Shown here: one piece after another, positions 7,133-12,577 of the stretch
How the letters are laid out: each line of letters opens with the position of its first letter
Position numbering within the stretch: the stretch's first letter is position 1
DNA from: Alistipes sp.
GTDB taxonomy: Bacteria; Bacteroidota; Bacteroidia; Bacteroidales; Rikenellaceae
DNA: 12,577 nt
Assembly (NCBI GenBank): GCA_029051915.1
Contig: JAIDKM010000122.1
Location: forward strand, 1 to 12,577
Direction: 5' to 3'
Program-made: the position numbers and the translations under genes
Notes under the pieces: model-generated
Told to the model about the DNA's origin: nothing
Databases searched by the model: none
The model's input: the letters and a program-made list of their open reading frames with translations, nothing else

Positions 7133-8844
7133 CACTCCTTTTCATGGCCTTCGCGGCCGGCACGCAGGCGCAGACGCTCGATCCTGCCGACTACATCTAC
7201 CCTATTCGCGGTGTCGACGGCACCTGCTCGGCCAACTTCGGCGAGATGCGCCCCGGACATTTCCACGCCGGCGTAGACATCCGCACGGGCGGCAGCGAAG
7301 GCAAGGAACTGGTCGCCGTGGCCGACGGCTATGTTTCACGCATCGCGGTAACGCCCGGCGGCTACGGGCGCGCCATCTACCTGACACTGCACAATGGCAC
7401 GACGGCCGTGTACGGTCATCTCCAACGCTTCCGCGACGACATCGAAGAACACCTTGCCGCAGAGCGCCGGGCCCAGCGCAAAAACAGCATCAACCTCTTC
7501 TTCGGCCCCGAAGCCTGGCCGGTCAAGCAAGGCGAGGTGATCGGTTATTCGGGCAACAGCGGCTCCTCATCGGGCCCCCATCTGCATTTCGAAATTCGAG
7601 ACACCCCGACGCAACGGCTCTACAACACGGTGCACGAAGGTGTCATCCGACCGACCGACTCGCTGCCGCCGCGCATCGCCAAAATACACTACATAGAGAT
7701 CGACTCGCTGCCCGGCGGACTCTGTGTCCAGCGCAAGGCCGAGAGCTACCCGGCAATACGTACCGCCGAAGGCTGCTATCGGCTGACGCGCGAAGAAGCC
7801 GTCGGCGCTGGCCGCAAAGGCTACTTCGTGGCCGAAATCACCGACCGCCGCAACGGAGTGAACAACACGTTCGGACTCTGGCGCGTAACGGCATGGATCG
7901 ACGACGAACGCTACTTCGAATACCGAATGGACGGATTCACGTTCGACCAGTCGCGCTGCTGCGATGCCGTGAGCTGCTACCCCATGCAACTTGCCACCCG
8001 CAACGAAGCGATCCGGCTGGCCTGCCTGGAAGCGGCACCCGACTGTTTCTATCCGGTCATGATAGAACGCGGACTGGTGCGCACGGCCCCCGGCGAGATC
8101 CGGCGCATCCGCATCGAAGCCGAAGACGACAGCGGCAACAGCTCGCAAATCGAATTCGACATCCGGGGGCGCGACGAAGAGTTCCATGCAGAAGCCGACA
8201 CGCTGGCTCGAATCCTCCGGCCCGACCGGGTCGCGACGCTCTCCGTCGACCGCAAAATGACCGCCCGGATTCCGGCCGGCGCCCTTCATGAAACCATCGC
8301 CTGTCGCCCCGAACAGGTGGCAGCCCCGAAGACGGACACGGGAATCGTACTCCTTTCGCCGGCCTACCGGATACTTCCGGCCGCCACGCCCCTGCGCCGC
8401 ACGATGGATGTATCGATCCGCGCAGAGGTGCCCTCGAACCTGCGCCTGCATGCGACGCTCGCACGCCGCACGCCGCAAGGCAAAGCAGCCTACGTGGGAG
8501 GCAAATACGGCGACGGAGCCGTAACCGCAGCGACCTACACGGCCGATCCGCTTTTCGTTGTGGCCGACACGCTGCCGCCCTCGGTCTCGGCCCGGTTCAA
8601 ACGAGGCGCCGACCTCACAAAAAGCTCCTCGCTCAGCTTCCGCGCCACGGACAACTTCTCGGGCATCGCCTCCTACACGCTCCGCATCGACGGCGAATGG
8701 GTGCCCTGCGACCGCTATCCGATGACCGGCCGGCTGGTACACGTATTCGACACACCGCCGACGCGCACCACCCACACCGTACAACTTACCGTACGCGACG
8801 GAACTGGAAACGCAGCGCACTGGGAAGGGACGTTCTACCGATAG
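7117..8844 (+). CDS. Secreted M23 family metallopeptidase (peptidoglycan endopeptidase)
   Basis: This 575-residue protein is probably a zinc peptidase that cuts cross-bridge peptides in peptidoglycan. It begins with a signal peptide (residues 1-18, cleavage after TQA); there is no lipobox cysteine, so it should be released to the periplasm or beyond. The LytM/M23 domain follows directly: HFHAGVD gives zinc ligands H50 and D54, YGHL gives H101, and PHLHFE gives H155 and the third ligand H157. All catalytic residues are present. About 400 further residues form a beta-rich C-terminal part with a block near the end (DNFSGIASYTLRIDGEW) that looks Ig-like. This layout is common in Bacteroidetes M23 proteins. 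The gene overlaps recX by 16 bp and is the last of the lptB run; no clear terminator follows it. The exact cell-wall substrate cannot be read from sequence. Confidence 0.9.
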   Translation: MRRFLTLLFMAFAAGTQAQTLDPADYIYPIRGVDGTCSANFGEMRPGHFHAGVDIRTGGSEGKELVAVADGYVSRIAVTPGGYGRAIYLTLHNGTTAVYGHLQRFRDDIEEHLAAERRAQRKNSINLFFGPEAWPVKQGEVIGYSGNSGSSSGPHLHFEIRDTPTQRLYNTVHEGVIRPTDSLPPRIAKIHYIEIDSLPGGLCVQRKAESYPAIRTAEGCYRLTREEAVGAGRKGYFVAEITDRRNGVNNTFGLWRVTAWIDDERYFEYRMDGFTFDQSRCCDAVSCYPMQLATRNEAIRLACLEAAPDCFYPVMIERGLVRTAPGEIRRIRIEAEDDSGNSSQIEFDIRGRDEEFHAEADTLARILRPDRVATLSVDRKMTARIPAGALHETIACRPEQVAAPKTDTGIVLLSPAYRILPAATPLRRTMDVSIRAEVPSNLRLHATLARRTPQGKAAYVGGKYGDGAVTAATYTADPLFVVADTLPPSVSARFKRGADLTKSSSLSFRATDNFSGIASYTLRIDGEWVPCDRYPMTGRLVHVFDTPPTRTTHTVQLTVRDGTGNAAHWEGTFYR

Positions 8845-8942
8845 AAACCCGCACGACAGCGTCGCCATCCACAAGCAACCGCACCGGAGCGGCGGCGGAA
8901 TCTCTTTGCGGAAGGAAGTGGATCTATTTGAAAATTTTTTCG

Positions 8943-8950
8943 TACCTTCG
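8943..8950 (+). promoter_or_regulatory. -7 promoter element upstream of tRNA-Arg
   Basis: TACCTTCG matches the Bacteroidetes -7 consensus TAnnTTTG except for one T-to-C change, which also occurs in the ppdK promoter of this window. It lies 32 nt before the tRNA, after an A/T-rich run. A TTTG at 8927-8930 is present but only 12 nt upstream, shorter than the usual 19-21 nt, so the -33 element is uncertain. Confidence 0.45.
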
Positions 8951-8959
8951 CAACCGCAA

Positions 8960-8975
8960 TGCGGCCGATGCCGCA
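8960..8975 (+). other. Short hairpin in the tRNA-Arg precursor leader
   Basis: TGCGGC, loop CGAT, GCCGCA form a perfect 6-bp stem with a 4-nt loop, ending 7 nt before the tRNA's first base. It has no T tract, so it is not a terminator. It would sit in the 5' leader of the pre-tRNA, close to the RNase P cleavage site. No known function is recognised; in GC-rich DNA such a hairpin could be chance. Confidence 0.3.
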
Positions 8976-8982
8976 AACCGAT

Positions 8983-9056
8983 GGTTCCGTAGCTCAGTTG
9001 GATAGAGCAACAGCCTTCTAAGCTGTGGGTCTTGGGTTCGAATCCCAACGGAATCA
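8983..9056 (+). tRNA. tRNA-Arg, anticodon TCT
   Basis: The 74-nt cloverleaf is complete. The acceptor stem GGTTCCG pairs with CGGAATC (9049-9055; one G-U pair) and the discriminator base is A9056. The D arm is GCTC/GAGC (8992-8995 with 9005-9008), and the anticodon stem is ACAGC/GCTGT. The loop CTTCTAA puts TCT at 9017-9019. The variable loop is 5 nt. The T arm is TTGGG-TTCGAAT-CCCAA. The gene does not encode CCA, so CCA must be added afterwards. UCU reads AGA (and weakly AGG) codons, which are rare in the GC-rich genes around it. It has its own upstream promoter element and downstream terminator, so it is a single-gene unit. Confidence 0.96.
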
Positions 9057-9072
9057 CTCGTTCCGCCGAAAG

Positions 9073-9100
9073 ACGACCGGAATTCCCCGGTCGTTTTTTT
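9073..9100 (+). terminator. Rho-independent terminator after tRNA-Arg
   Basis: An 8-bp perfect stem, ACGACCGG (9073-9080) with CCGGTCGT (9087-9094), closes a 6-nt loop (AATTCC) and runs into seven Ts at 9094-9100. It lies 16 nt past the tRNA and ends transcription before the rpsP promoter. Confidence 0.88.
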
Positions 9101-9109
9101 GCGATTTAT

Positions 9110-9140
9110 TTTGCCGGGCGGAATATTTTGTCTACATTTG
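9110..9140 (+). promoter_or_regulatory. rpsP promoter (Bacteroidetes type)
   Basis: TTTG at 9110-9113 and TACATTTG at 9133-9140 are separated by 19 nt, an exact match to the Bacteroidetes primary sigma consensus TTTG-N19-TAnnTTTG. The rpsP ATG is 58 nt downstream of the -7 box, leaving a leader of about 50 nt that contains a small ACCC-GAAAA-GGGT hairpin (9151-9163), then an A/T-rich stretch with no Shine-Dalgarno sequence. This is the clearest promoter in the window, as expected for a highly expressed ribosomal gene. Confidence 0.82.
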
Positions 9141-9198
9141 CAGGCTGATAACCCGAAAAGGGTGAGCGTTTATTAACCAAATAACAATTTTATAGCAA

Positions 9199-9774
9199 AT
9201 GGCTGTTAAAATTCGTCTGGCACGCCACGGTAAGAAAGGCTACGCTTTCTACCACATCGTTGCCGCAGATAGCAGAGCGCCACGTGATGGTAAATTCATC
9301 GAGAAGCTGGGAACCTACAATCCCAACACGAATCCTGCTACGATCGACCTGAACTTCGAGCAAGCACTGGGTTGGTTACAGAAAGGCGCACAACCTACGG
9401 ACACCTGTCGGGCTATCCTCTCGTACAAGGGAGTACTCTACAAGAAACACCTGCTGGGCGGCGTCGCCAAAGGTGCATTCACCGAAGCCGAGGCCGAAGC
9501 CCGCTTCAACAAGTGGATGGAAGCCAAGACCGGCAAGATCGAAGCCAAGACCAACAAGCTGGCCACCGATGCCAAATCGGCCGAGAAAGCCCGCCTGGCT
9601 GCCGAAGCCAAAGTAAACGAGGAGCGCGCGAAAGCGATCGCCGAGAAGAAAGCCGCTGCCGAAGCCGCCGCCAAGGAGGCTGAAGAAGAAGCTGCGGCCG
9701 AAACCGCCGAGGAGGCACCCGCCGCCGAGGAGGCCGCTCCCGAAGCAGAAACCGAAGCTCCCGCCGCCGAATAA
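9199..9774 (+). CDS. rpsP: Small ribosomal subunit protein bS16
   Basis: bS16 binds 16S rRNA and helps fold the 5' domain of the 30S subunit. Residues 1 to about 90 are the ribosomal core, with the hallmark [19 protein letters not shown] start, [20 protein letters not shown], and GAQPTD. The protein has 191 residues, about twice the length of E. coli S16. The second half is a low-complexity tail rich in Lys and Ala, becoming almost only Ala, Glu and Pro at the end, probably helical and then disordered. This long tail is a feature of Bacteroidetes S16 proteins. The gene has its own promoter and terminator. Its first half is less GC-rich at third positions (for example CGT and GGT codons) than its neighbours, as expected for a highly expressed gene. 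It includes an AGA codon (9274) that the adjacent tRNA-Arg(TCT) would read. Confidence 0.97.
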   Translation: MAVKIRLARHGKKGYAFYHIVAADSRAPRDGKFIEKLGTYNPNTNPATIDLNFEQALGWLQKGAQPTDTCRAILSYKGVLYKKHLLGGVAKGAFTEAEAEARFNKWMEAKTGKIEAKTNKLATDAKSAEKARLAAEAKVNEERAKAIAEKKAAAEAAAKEAEEEAAAETAEEAPAAEEAAPEAETEAPAAE

Positions 9775-9797
9775 GCAAGGGGCCTGAAAAACCGATC

Positions 9798-9838
9798 CCG
9801 GTAAATTTCCCCATTGACGGGAGATTTACCGGTTTTTT
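9798..9838 (+). terminator. Strong Rho-independent terminator between rpsP and rimM
   Basis: A 14-bp stem pairs 9798-9811 (CCGGTAAATTTCCC) with 9819-9832 (GGGAGATTTACCGG), with one G-T wobble and a 7-nt loop (CATTGAC). It is followed by six Ts at 9833-9838. It starts 23 nt after the rpsP stop and its T tract ends 9 nt before the rimM ATG. It should end most rpsP transcripts and, if read through, would place a stable hairpin directly in front of the rimM start. Confidence 0.88.
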
Positions 9839-9847
9839 ATTCGACCG

Positions 9848-10351
9848 ATGATGAATTCCGCAGGCAGAATCAATAAACTTTTCGGCACGGAGGGCGGCGT
9901 GATGCTCTCGCTCCATGCCGCCTTTCCCGACGATTTCGATGCAACGACTACACCGCTTCTGGTAACGATCGACGGACTGGAAGTGCCGCTCTGGTGCGAA
10001 CGCTTCGAACGACGCGGACAGACGGGAGCCGTAGCGGCCTTCGCCGATCTGAACACCGACCGCCGGGCCGGCGAACTGCTGGGGCTGGAATTCCGGGTGG
10101 CGGAATGCGGAGAGCCGGACGACGACGATGAATTCTATCTGGAAGATCTGATCGGATTCGAAGCAGAGGCCAACGGGCAGAAAGGCACGCTGACGGACTA
10201 TTACGACAGCGATGCCAATCCGCTTTTCGAACTGGAAATCGAAGGGCGCAGCGTCCTTGTTCCTGCTGTCGAGGAGTTCATCGCACACATCGACTTCGAG
10301 AACCGAAGCATCAAAATGGTTCTGCCCGAAGGACTTTTGGAACTGGAATAA
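9848..10351 (+). CDS. rimM: Ribosome maturation factor RimM
   Basis: RimM binds the 30S subunit near uS19 and helps mature the 16S rRNA 3' domain. It has 167 residues, usual for the family. The N-terminal beta-barrel domain (about 1-90) contains GRINKLFGTEGGVML and the Bacteroidetes-type block TPLLVTIDGLEVPL. The C-terminal PRC-barrel (about 95-167) contains YLEDLIGFEAEA, GTLTDYYDSDANPLFEL, and VLVPAVEEFIAHIDFENRSIKMVLPEGLLEL. The usual KxHGxxGE motif reads KLFGTEGGV, with Phe in place of His. The start is ATGATG, so residue 1 or 2 could be the first. There is no Shine-Dalgarno site and the rpsP terminator lies just upstream. mnmA follows after 1 nt. In E. coli rimM is co-transcribed with rpsP, trmD and rplS; neither trmD nor rplS is here. 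Confidence 0.88.
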   Translation: MMNSAGRINKLFGTEGGVMLSLHAAFPDDFDATTTPLLVTIDGLEVPLWCERFERRGQTGAVAAFADLNTDRRAGELLGLEFRVAECGEPDDDDEFYLEDLIGFEAEANGQKGTLTDYYDSDANPLFELEIEGRSVLVPAVEEFIAHIDFENRSIKMVLPEGLLELE

Positions 10352-10352
10352 G

Positions 10353-11552
10353 ATGGCACGCGTAGTAATAGGACTTTCGGGCGGCGTAGACTCGTCGGTG
10401 GCAGCCTGGCTCCTGAAGCAACAGGGACACGACGTGATCGGCCTTTTCATGGTCAACTGGCACGACACGACGGGCACCCTGGAAGGCGACTGTCCGTGGC
10501 ACGACGACCGGGTTTTCGCCGAACTGGTAGCCAAGCGGCTGGATATTCCGCTGCACGTGGTCGACCTTTCGGCCGACTACCGCACGCGGGTGGTCGACTA
10601 CATGTTCGCCGAGTACGAACGCGGCCGCACGCCCAATCCGGACGTGCTCTGCAACCGCGAAATCAAGTTCGACGTCTTCCTGCGCGAAGCCCTCAAGCTG
10701 GGGGCCGAATACGTAGCGACAGGCCACTACTGCCGCAAAGCCGAGACGGTCGATGCCGACGGCACCGCACACTACAAACTGCTGGCCGGCACCGATCCCA
10801 ACAAGGATCAGAGCTACTTCCTTTGCCAACTTTCGCAGGAACAGCTGCGCTACGCACTCTTCCCCGTAGGGGATCTGCTCAAACCCGAAGTACGGCGCAT
10901 CGCCGAAGAACAGCACCTCGCCACGGCCAAACGCAAGGATTCCCAAGGCATCTGTTTCGTCGGCAAGGTGGATCTGCCGGTTTTCCTGCAGCAGAAACTT
11001 GCCGCTAAACCCGGCAACGTACACGAAATACTCCCCTCGTGGCCCAAATTCGCCCGGCAACCGGCCCTGTCCGGAAGCGAACCCACGACCGAGGAACTTG
11101 CCGCTCTGGCAGCACCGTGGCGCTACACCGTGCGCGACGGCAAGAAGATCGGCACCCACAACGGAGCTCATTTCTACACCATCGGACAACGCAAGGGACT
11201 CGGCATCGGCGGCCGCAAGGAGTCGCTGTTCATCTTGGCGACCGATGTCGAAACGAACACCATCTACGTCGGCGAGGGCGACGCCCACCCCGGGCTGTGG
11301 CGTCCGGCACTGCACATGAAACCCGGAGAAATCCACTGGCTCGATCCGGCACGCGCCATCGCACCCGGCGAAGAAGCCCGGTTCCAGGTACGCATCCGCT
11401 ACCGCCAACCGTTGCAGGAGGCGACGCTCTACGTTCGCAACGAAGGGGCATTCATCCTTTTCGACGAACCCCAGCGCGGCATCGCACCGGGGCAGTTCGC
11501 GGCATGGTACGACGGCGACGAACTGGTCGGTTCGGGAGTCATCGCGGAATAA
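10353..11552 (+). CDS. mnmA: tRNA-specific 2-thiouridylase MnmA
   Basis: MnmA activates U34 of tRNA-Lys, -Glu and -Gln with ATP and adds sulfur to give 2-thiouridine. The ATG at 10353 lies 1 nt after the rimM stop and gives 399 residues with a standard N-terminus. The PP-loop SGGVDSS is at 9-15. The two catalytic cysteines are C100 (NPDVLCNREIKFD) and C201 (KDSQGICFVGK). ATGHYCRK, DPNKDQSYFL and GAHFYTIGQRKGLGIGG are conserved blocks; the C-terminal beta-barrel region includes the strand-rich RFQVRIRYRQ. It is longer than E. coli MnmA (368 aa) mainly because of an extra segment at about 218-255 (EILPSWPKFARQPAL to APWRYTV), as in other Bacteroidetes. It is likely co-transcribed with rimM and the secreted protein downstream. 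Confidence 0.95.
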   Translation: MARVVIGLSGGVDSSVAAWLLKQQGHDVIGLFMVNWHDTTGTLEGDCPWHDDRVFAELVAKRLDIPLHVVDLSADYRTRVVDYMFAEYERGRTPNPDVLCNREIKFDVFLREALKLGAEYVATGHYCRKAETVDADGTAHYKLLAGTDPNKDQSYFLCQLSQEQLRYALFPVGDLLKPEVRRIAEEQHLATAKRKDSQGICFVGKVDLPVFLQQKLAAKPGNVHEILPSWPKFARQPALSGSEPTTEELAALAAPWRYTVRDGKKIGTHNGAHFYTIGQRKGLGIGGRKESLFILATDVETNTIYVGEGDAHPGLWRPALHMKPGEIHWLDPARAIAPGEEARFQVRIRYRQPLQEATLYVRNEGAFILFDEPQRGIAPGQFAAWYDGDELVGSGVIAE

Positions 11553-11568
11553 AAAGTCATCCCCCGGC

Positions 11569-12441
11569 ATGGCTCGACGACCAATGAACACCTTCGGAAA
11601 CCTCCTGCGGGCCATTCTTCTGCTTTCGGTATGTCTTGTCCGGCCGGTTGCGGCCCAACCGCTGGGCATCGCCTGCTGCGATGCCGACCGGCTCTACGAC
11701 ACGATTCCCTCGCTTTTCTACGACGACACGGACTACACGCCTCAAGGTCGGCTGCGCTGGAACACGACGCGCTATCGCCGCAAAATCGCCTGCATGGCAG
11801 CACTCGTCGATTCGCTGGCCCTGCCGATCATCGCACTGCAGAACGTCGAGAACGAAACCGTCGTCCGCGACATCTCGGCAGCCTGCACAGGCGACTACAT
11901 CTACCTCCACCGCACGCTCAACACACTGGACGGCATGGATTTCGCACTGCTCTACTATGGAGACCTGTTCTTCCCGCACTACGTGGAACCCGGCCGCCGC
12001 TACCTCTATGTCGAAGGCACGCTGCGCCGCCCCGTCGGCCGAAAACCGGGCCGCCGGTTCCGAACCGACACCCTCGGACTGCTGCTCTGCGGCGAAGCCC
12101 GGACGATCGGCCGGACGATCGGCGAACTGCGCGACGAACACCCGGGAACCCGGCTGGTCGTCATGGGCCGGCTACCGGAACACGAACTGGAGAAATACGG
12201 GCTGCAAGACGCCCTCGCCCGGGCCGAACAGGCAGGACGAGGCAATGTCCGCAGCACCTCGGGCTGGCGCATGCGCGACCGGATCGCAGTCGACACCCTG
12301 CTGCGTATCGTGGCCGGAGACGTCTACATACGCCGCTTCCTGCTCGACCCCGCCGAAACCCGTCCGCTTGCCACCTACGACCGCCGACGTAGCGTCGGCG
12401 GCACGAGTCGGGCGCTGCCGATCTACGTCTATCTGGAATAG
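11569..12441 (+). CDS. Secreted endonuclease/exonuclease/phosphatase-fold protein, probably inactive
   Basis: This 290-residue protein has a signal peptide (about 1-29, cleavage after VAA). The rest follows the plan of the Bacteroidetes endonuclease/exonuclease/phosphatase (EEP) family: RLYDTI near the mature start; LRWNTTRYRRKIACMAALV (62-80) matching the usual W..RY..K...A.VI helix; IIALQNVENETVVRDI matching GLxEVENxxVLxDL; MDFALLYY matching IDVALLY; LVVMGRLPE matching VMGDFNDEP; SGWRMRDRI matching W..IDQI; and GGTSRALPIY matching GGxSDHLPVY. At each metal or catalytic position I can align, the expected residue is gone: N92 for Glu, RLP for DFN (201-203), and SRA for SDH (280-282). It is therefore probably a pseudoenzyme with a kept fold. 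An ATG at 11584 is an alternative start. It lies 16 nt behind mnmA. The function is unknown; alignment is by eye. Confidence 0.75.
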   Translation: MARRPMNTFGNLLRAILLLSVCLVRPVAAQPLGIACCDADRLYDTIPSLFYDDTDYTPQGRLRWNTTRYRRKIACMAALVDSLALPIIALQNVENETVVRDISAACTGDYIYLHRTLNTLDGMDFALLYYGDLFFPHYVEPGRRYLYVEGTLRRPVGRKPGRRFRTDTLGLLLCGEARTIGRTIGELRDEHPGTRLVVMGRLPEHELEKYGLQDALARAEQAGRGNVRSTSGWRMRDRIAVDTLLRIVAGDVYIRRFLLDPAETRPLATYDRRRSVGGTSRALPIYVYLE

Positions 12442-12449
12442 GACGATTA

Positions 12450-12481
12450 TTTGGAAAAACGGAAAAATTTCGTTATATTCG
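12450..12481 (+). promoter_or_regulatory. Promoter upstream of the right-edge gene (probable ppdK)
   Basis: TTTG at 12450-12453 and TATATTCG at 12474-12481 are 20 nt apart, fitting the Bacteroidetes TTTG-N19-21-TAnnTTTG pattern with one T-to-C change in the -7 box. The start codon is 64 nt further on, after a very A-rich leader (12510-12545) without a Shine-Dalgarno sequence. It starts 8 nt past the stop of the preceding gene, and no hairpin terminator is visible between them. Confidence 0.72.
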
Positions 12482-12545
12482 CAATCCCTACGACGAAAAA
12501 CAACGAACGATATTAAATAAAAAACTTAAAACAATCAAAAAGACT

Positions 12546-12577
12546 ATGGCAGACGTAAAACGGGTCTACACCTTCGG
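12546..12577 (+). CDS. ppdK: Probable pyruvate, phosphate dikinase, first codons only
   Basis: Only ten full codons are present, reading MADVKRVYTF, with the next codon starting GG (Gly). KRVYTFG is the N-terminus I associate with Bacteroidetes pyruvate, phosphate dikinase (continuing NGKAEG in known proteins), which interconverts pyruvate and phosphoenolpyruvate with ATP and phosphate. A strong promoter and an A-rich leader suited to a highly expressed metabolic gene precede it. The call rests on seven residues and would be settled by the sequence beyond the right edge. Confidence 0.6.
   Translation, partial: MADVKRVYTF

Noticed and set aside
8983..9056. tRNA-Arg as an integration site for a mobile element
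   Set aside because: There is no integrase gene and no second copy of the tRNA 3' end in the window; the downstream DNA is rpsP with its own promoter.
7567..9057. A 496-codon minus-strand frame opposite the M23 peptidase that also covers the tRNA
   Set aside because: Its start lies inside the antisense of the tRNA and its protein has no domain; the plus strand has a signal peptide and all M23 motifs. It is a composition artefact.
9141..9198. A ribosomal-protein autoregulatory leader or riboswitch before rpsP
   Set aside because: Only a 4-bp hairpin (ACCC/GGGT) is visible in the roughly 50-nt leader, with no alternative pairing that would cover the start. It is too little to call a regulatory RNA.
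10311..11669. A 452-codon minus-strand frame opposite mnmA
   Set aside because: MnmA on the plus strand is complete, with both catalytic cysteines and the PP-loop. The antisense product shows no family features.
1..12577. CRISPR array, insertion sequence, toxin-antitoxin or defence island
   Set aside because: No direct repeat series, inverted terminal repeats, transposase, nuclease effector or restriction gene was seen on either strand; nearly all the sequence is accounted for by housekeeping genes.

Overview
The window looks like ordinary chromosomal DNA of a GC-rich member of the Bacteroidetes, most likely Alistipes or another member of the Rikenellaceae. Four things support this: a bS16 ribosomal protein with the long Ala/Glu/Lys tail seen in that phylum, Bacteroidetes-type RecQ and MnmA, promoters of the TTTG-N19/20-TAnnTTTG class instead of sigma70 -35/-10 boxes, and A-rich leaders with almost no Shine-Dalgarno sequences. 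The genus is inferred from memory of protein sequences, not from a search.

Layout. On the minus strand (1-2680), recQ is followed, 2-11 nt apart, by two very small two-helix membrane proteins and the start of a third gene that runs off the left edge. A 100-bp AT-rich divergent region (2681-2780) separates recQ from a plus-strand run of six genes: lptB, aroA, aroC, prmC, recX and a secreted M23 peptidase (2781-8844). The first four junctions are ATGA overlaps of 4 bp and the fifth overlaps by 16 bp, so the run is probably one translationally coupled operon. It mixes LPS export, the last two steps of chorismate synthesis, release-factor methylation, RecA control and peptidoglycan hydrolysis.

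Next come a tRNA-Arg(TCT) gene with its own terminator, and rpsP with a textbook Bacteroidetes promoter and a strong terminator. rimM starts only 10 nt after that terminator's T tract and is followed by mnmA (1 nt gap) and a secreted protein of endonuclease/exonuclease/phosphatase (EEP) fold (16 nt gap). rpsP, rimM, mnmA and the tRNA are all translation genes. The window ends in the first codons of what is probably ppdK, behind a clear promoter.

I found no mobile element, CRISPR array, toxin-antitoxin pair, phage gene or obvious defence system. The observations most worth a second look are the EEP-fold protein, whose recognisable catalytic motifs are all replaced (a probable secreted pseudoenzyme); the run of tiny membrane proteins behind recQ; the aroA-aroC pair, which looks unlike typical Bacteroides enzymes and partly Firmicutes-like; and the terminator placed directly in front of rimM.
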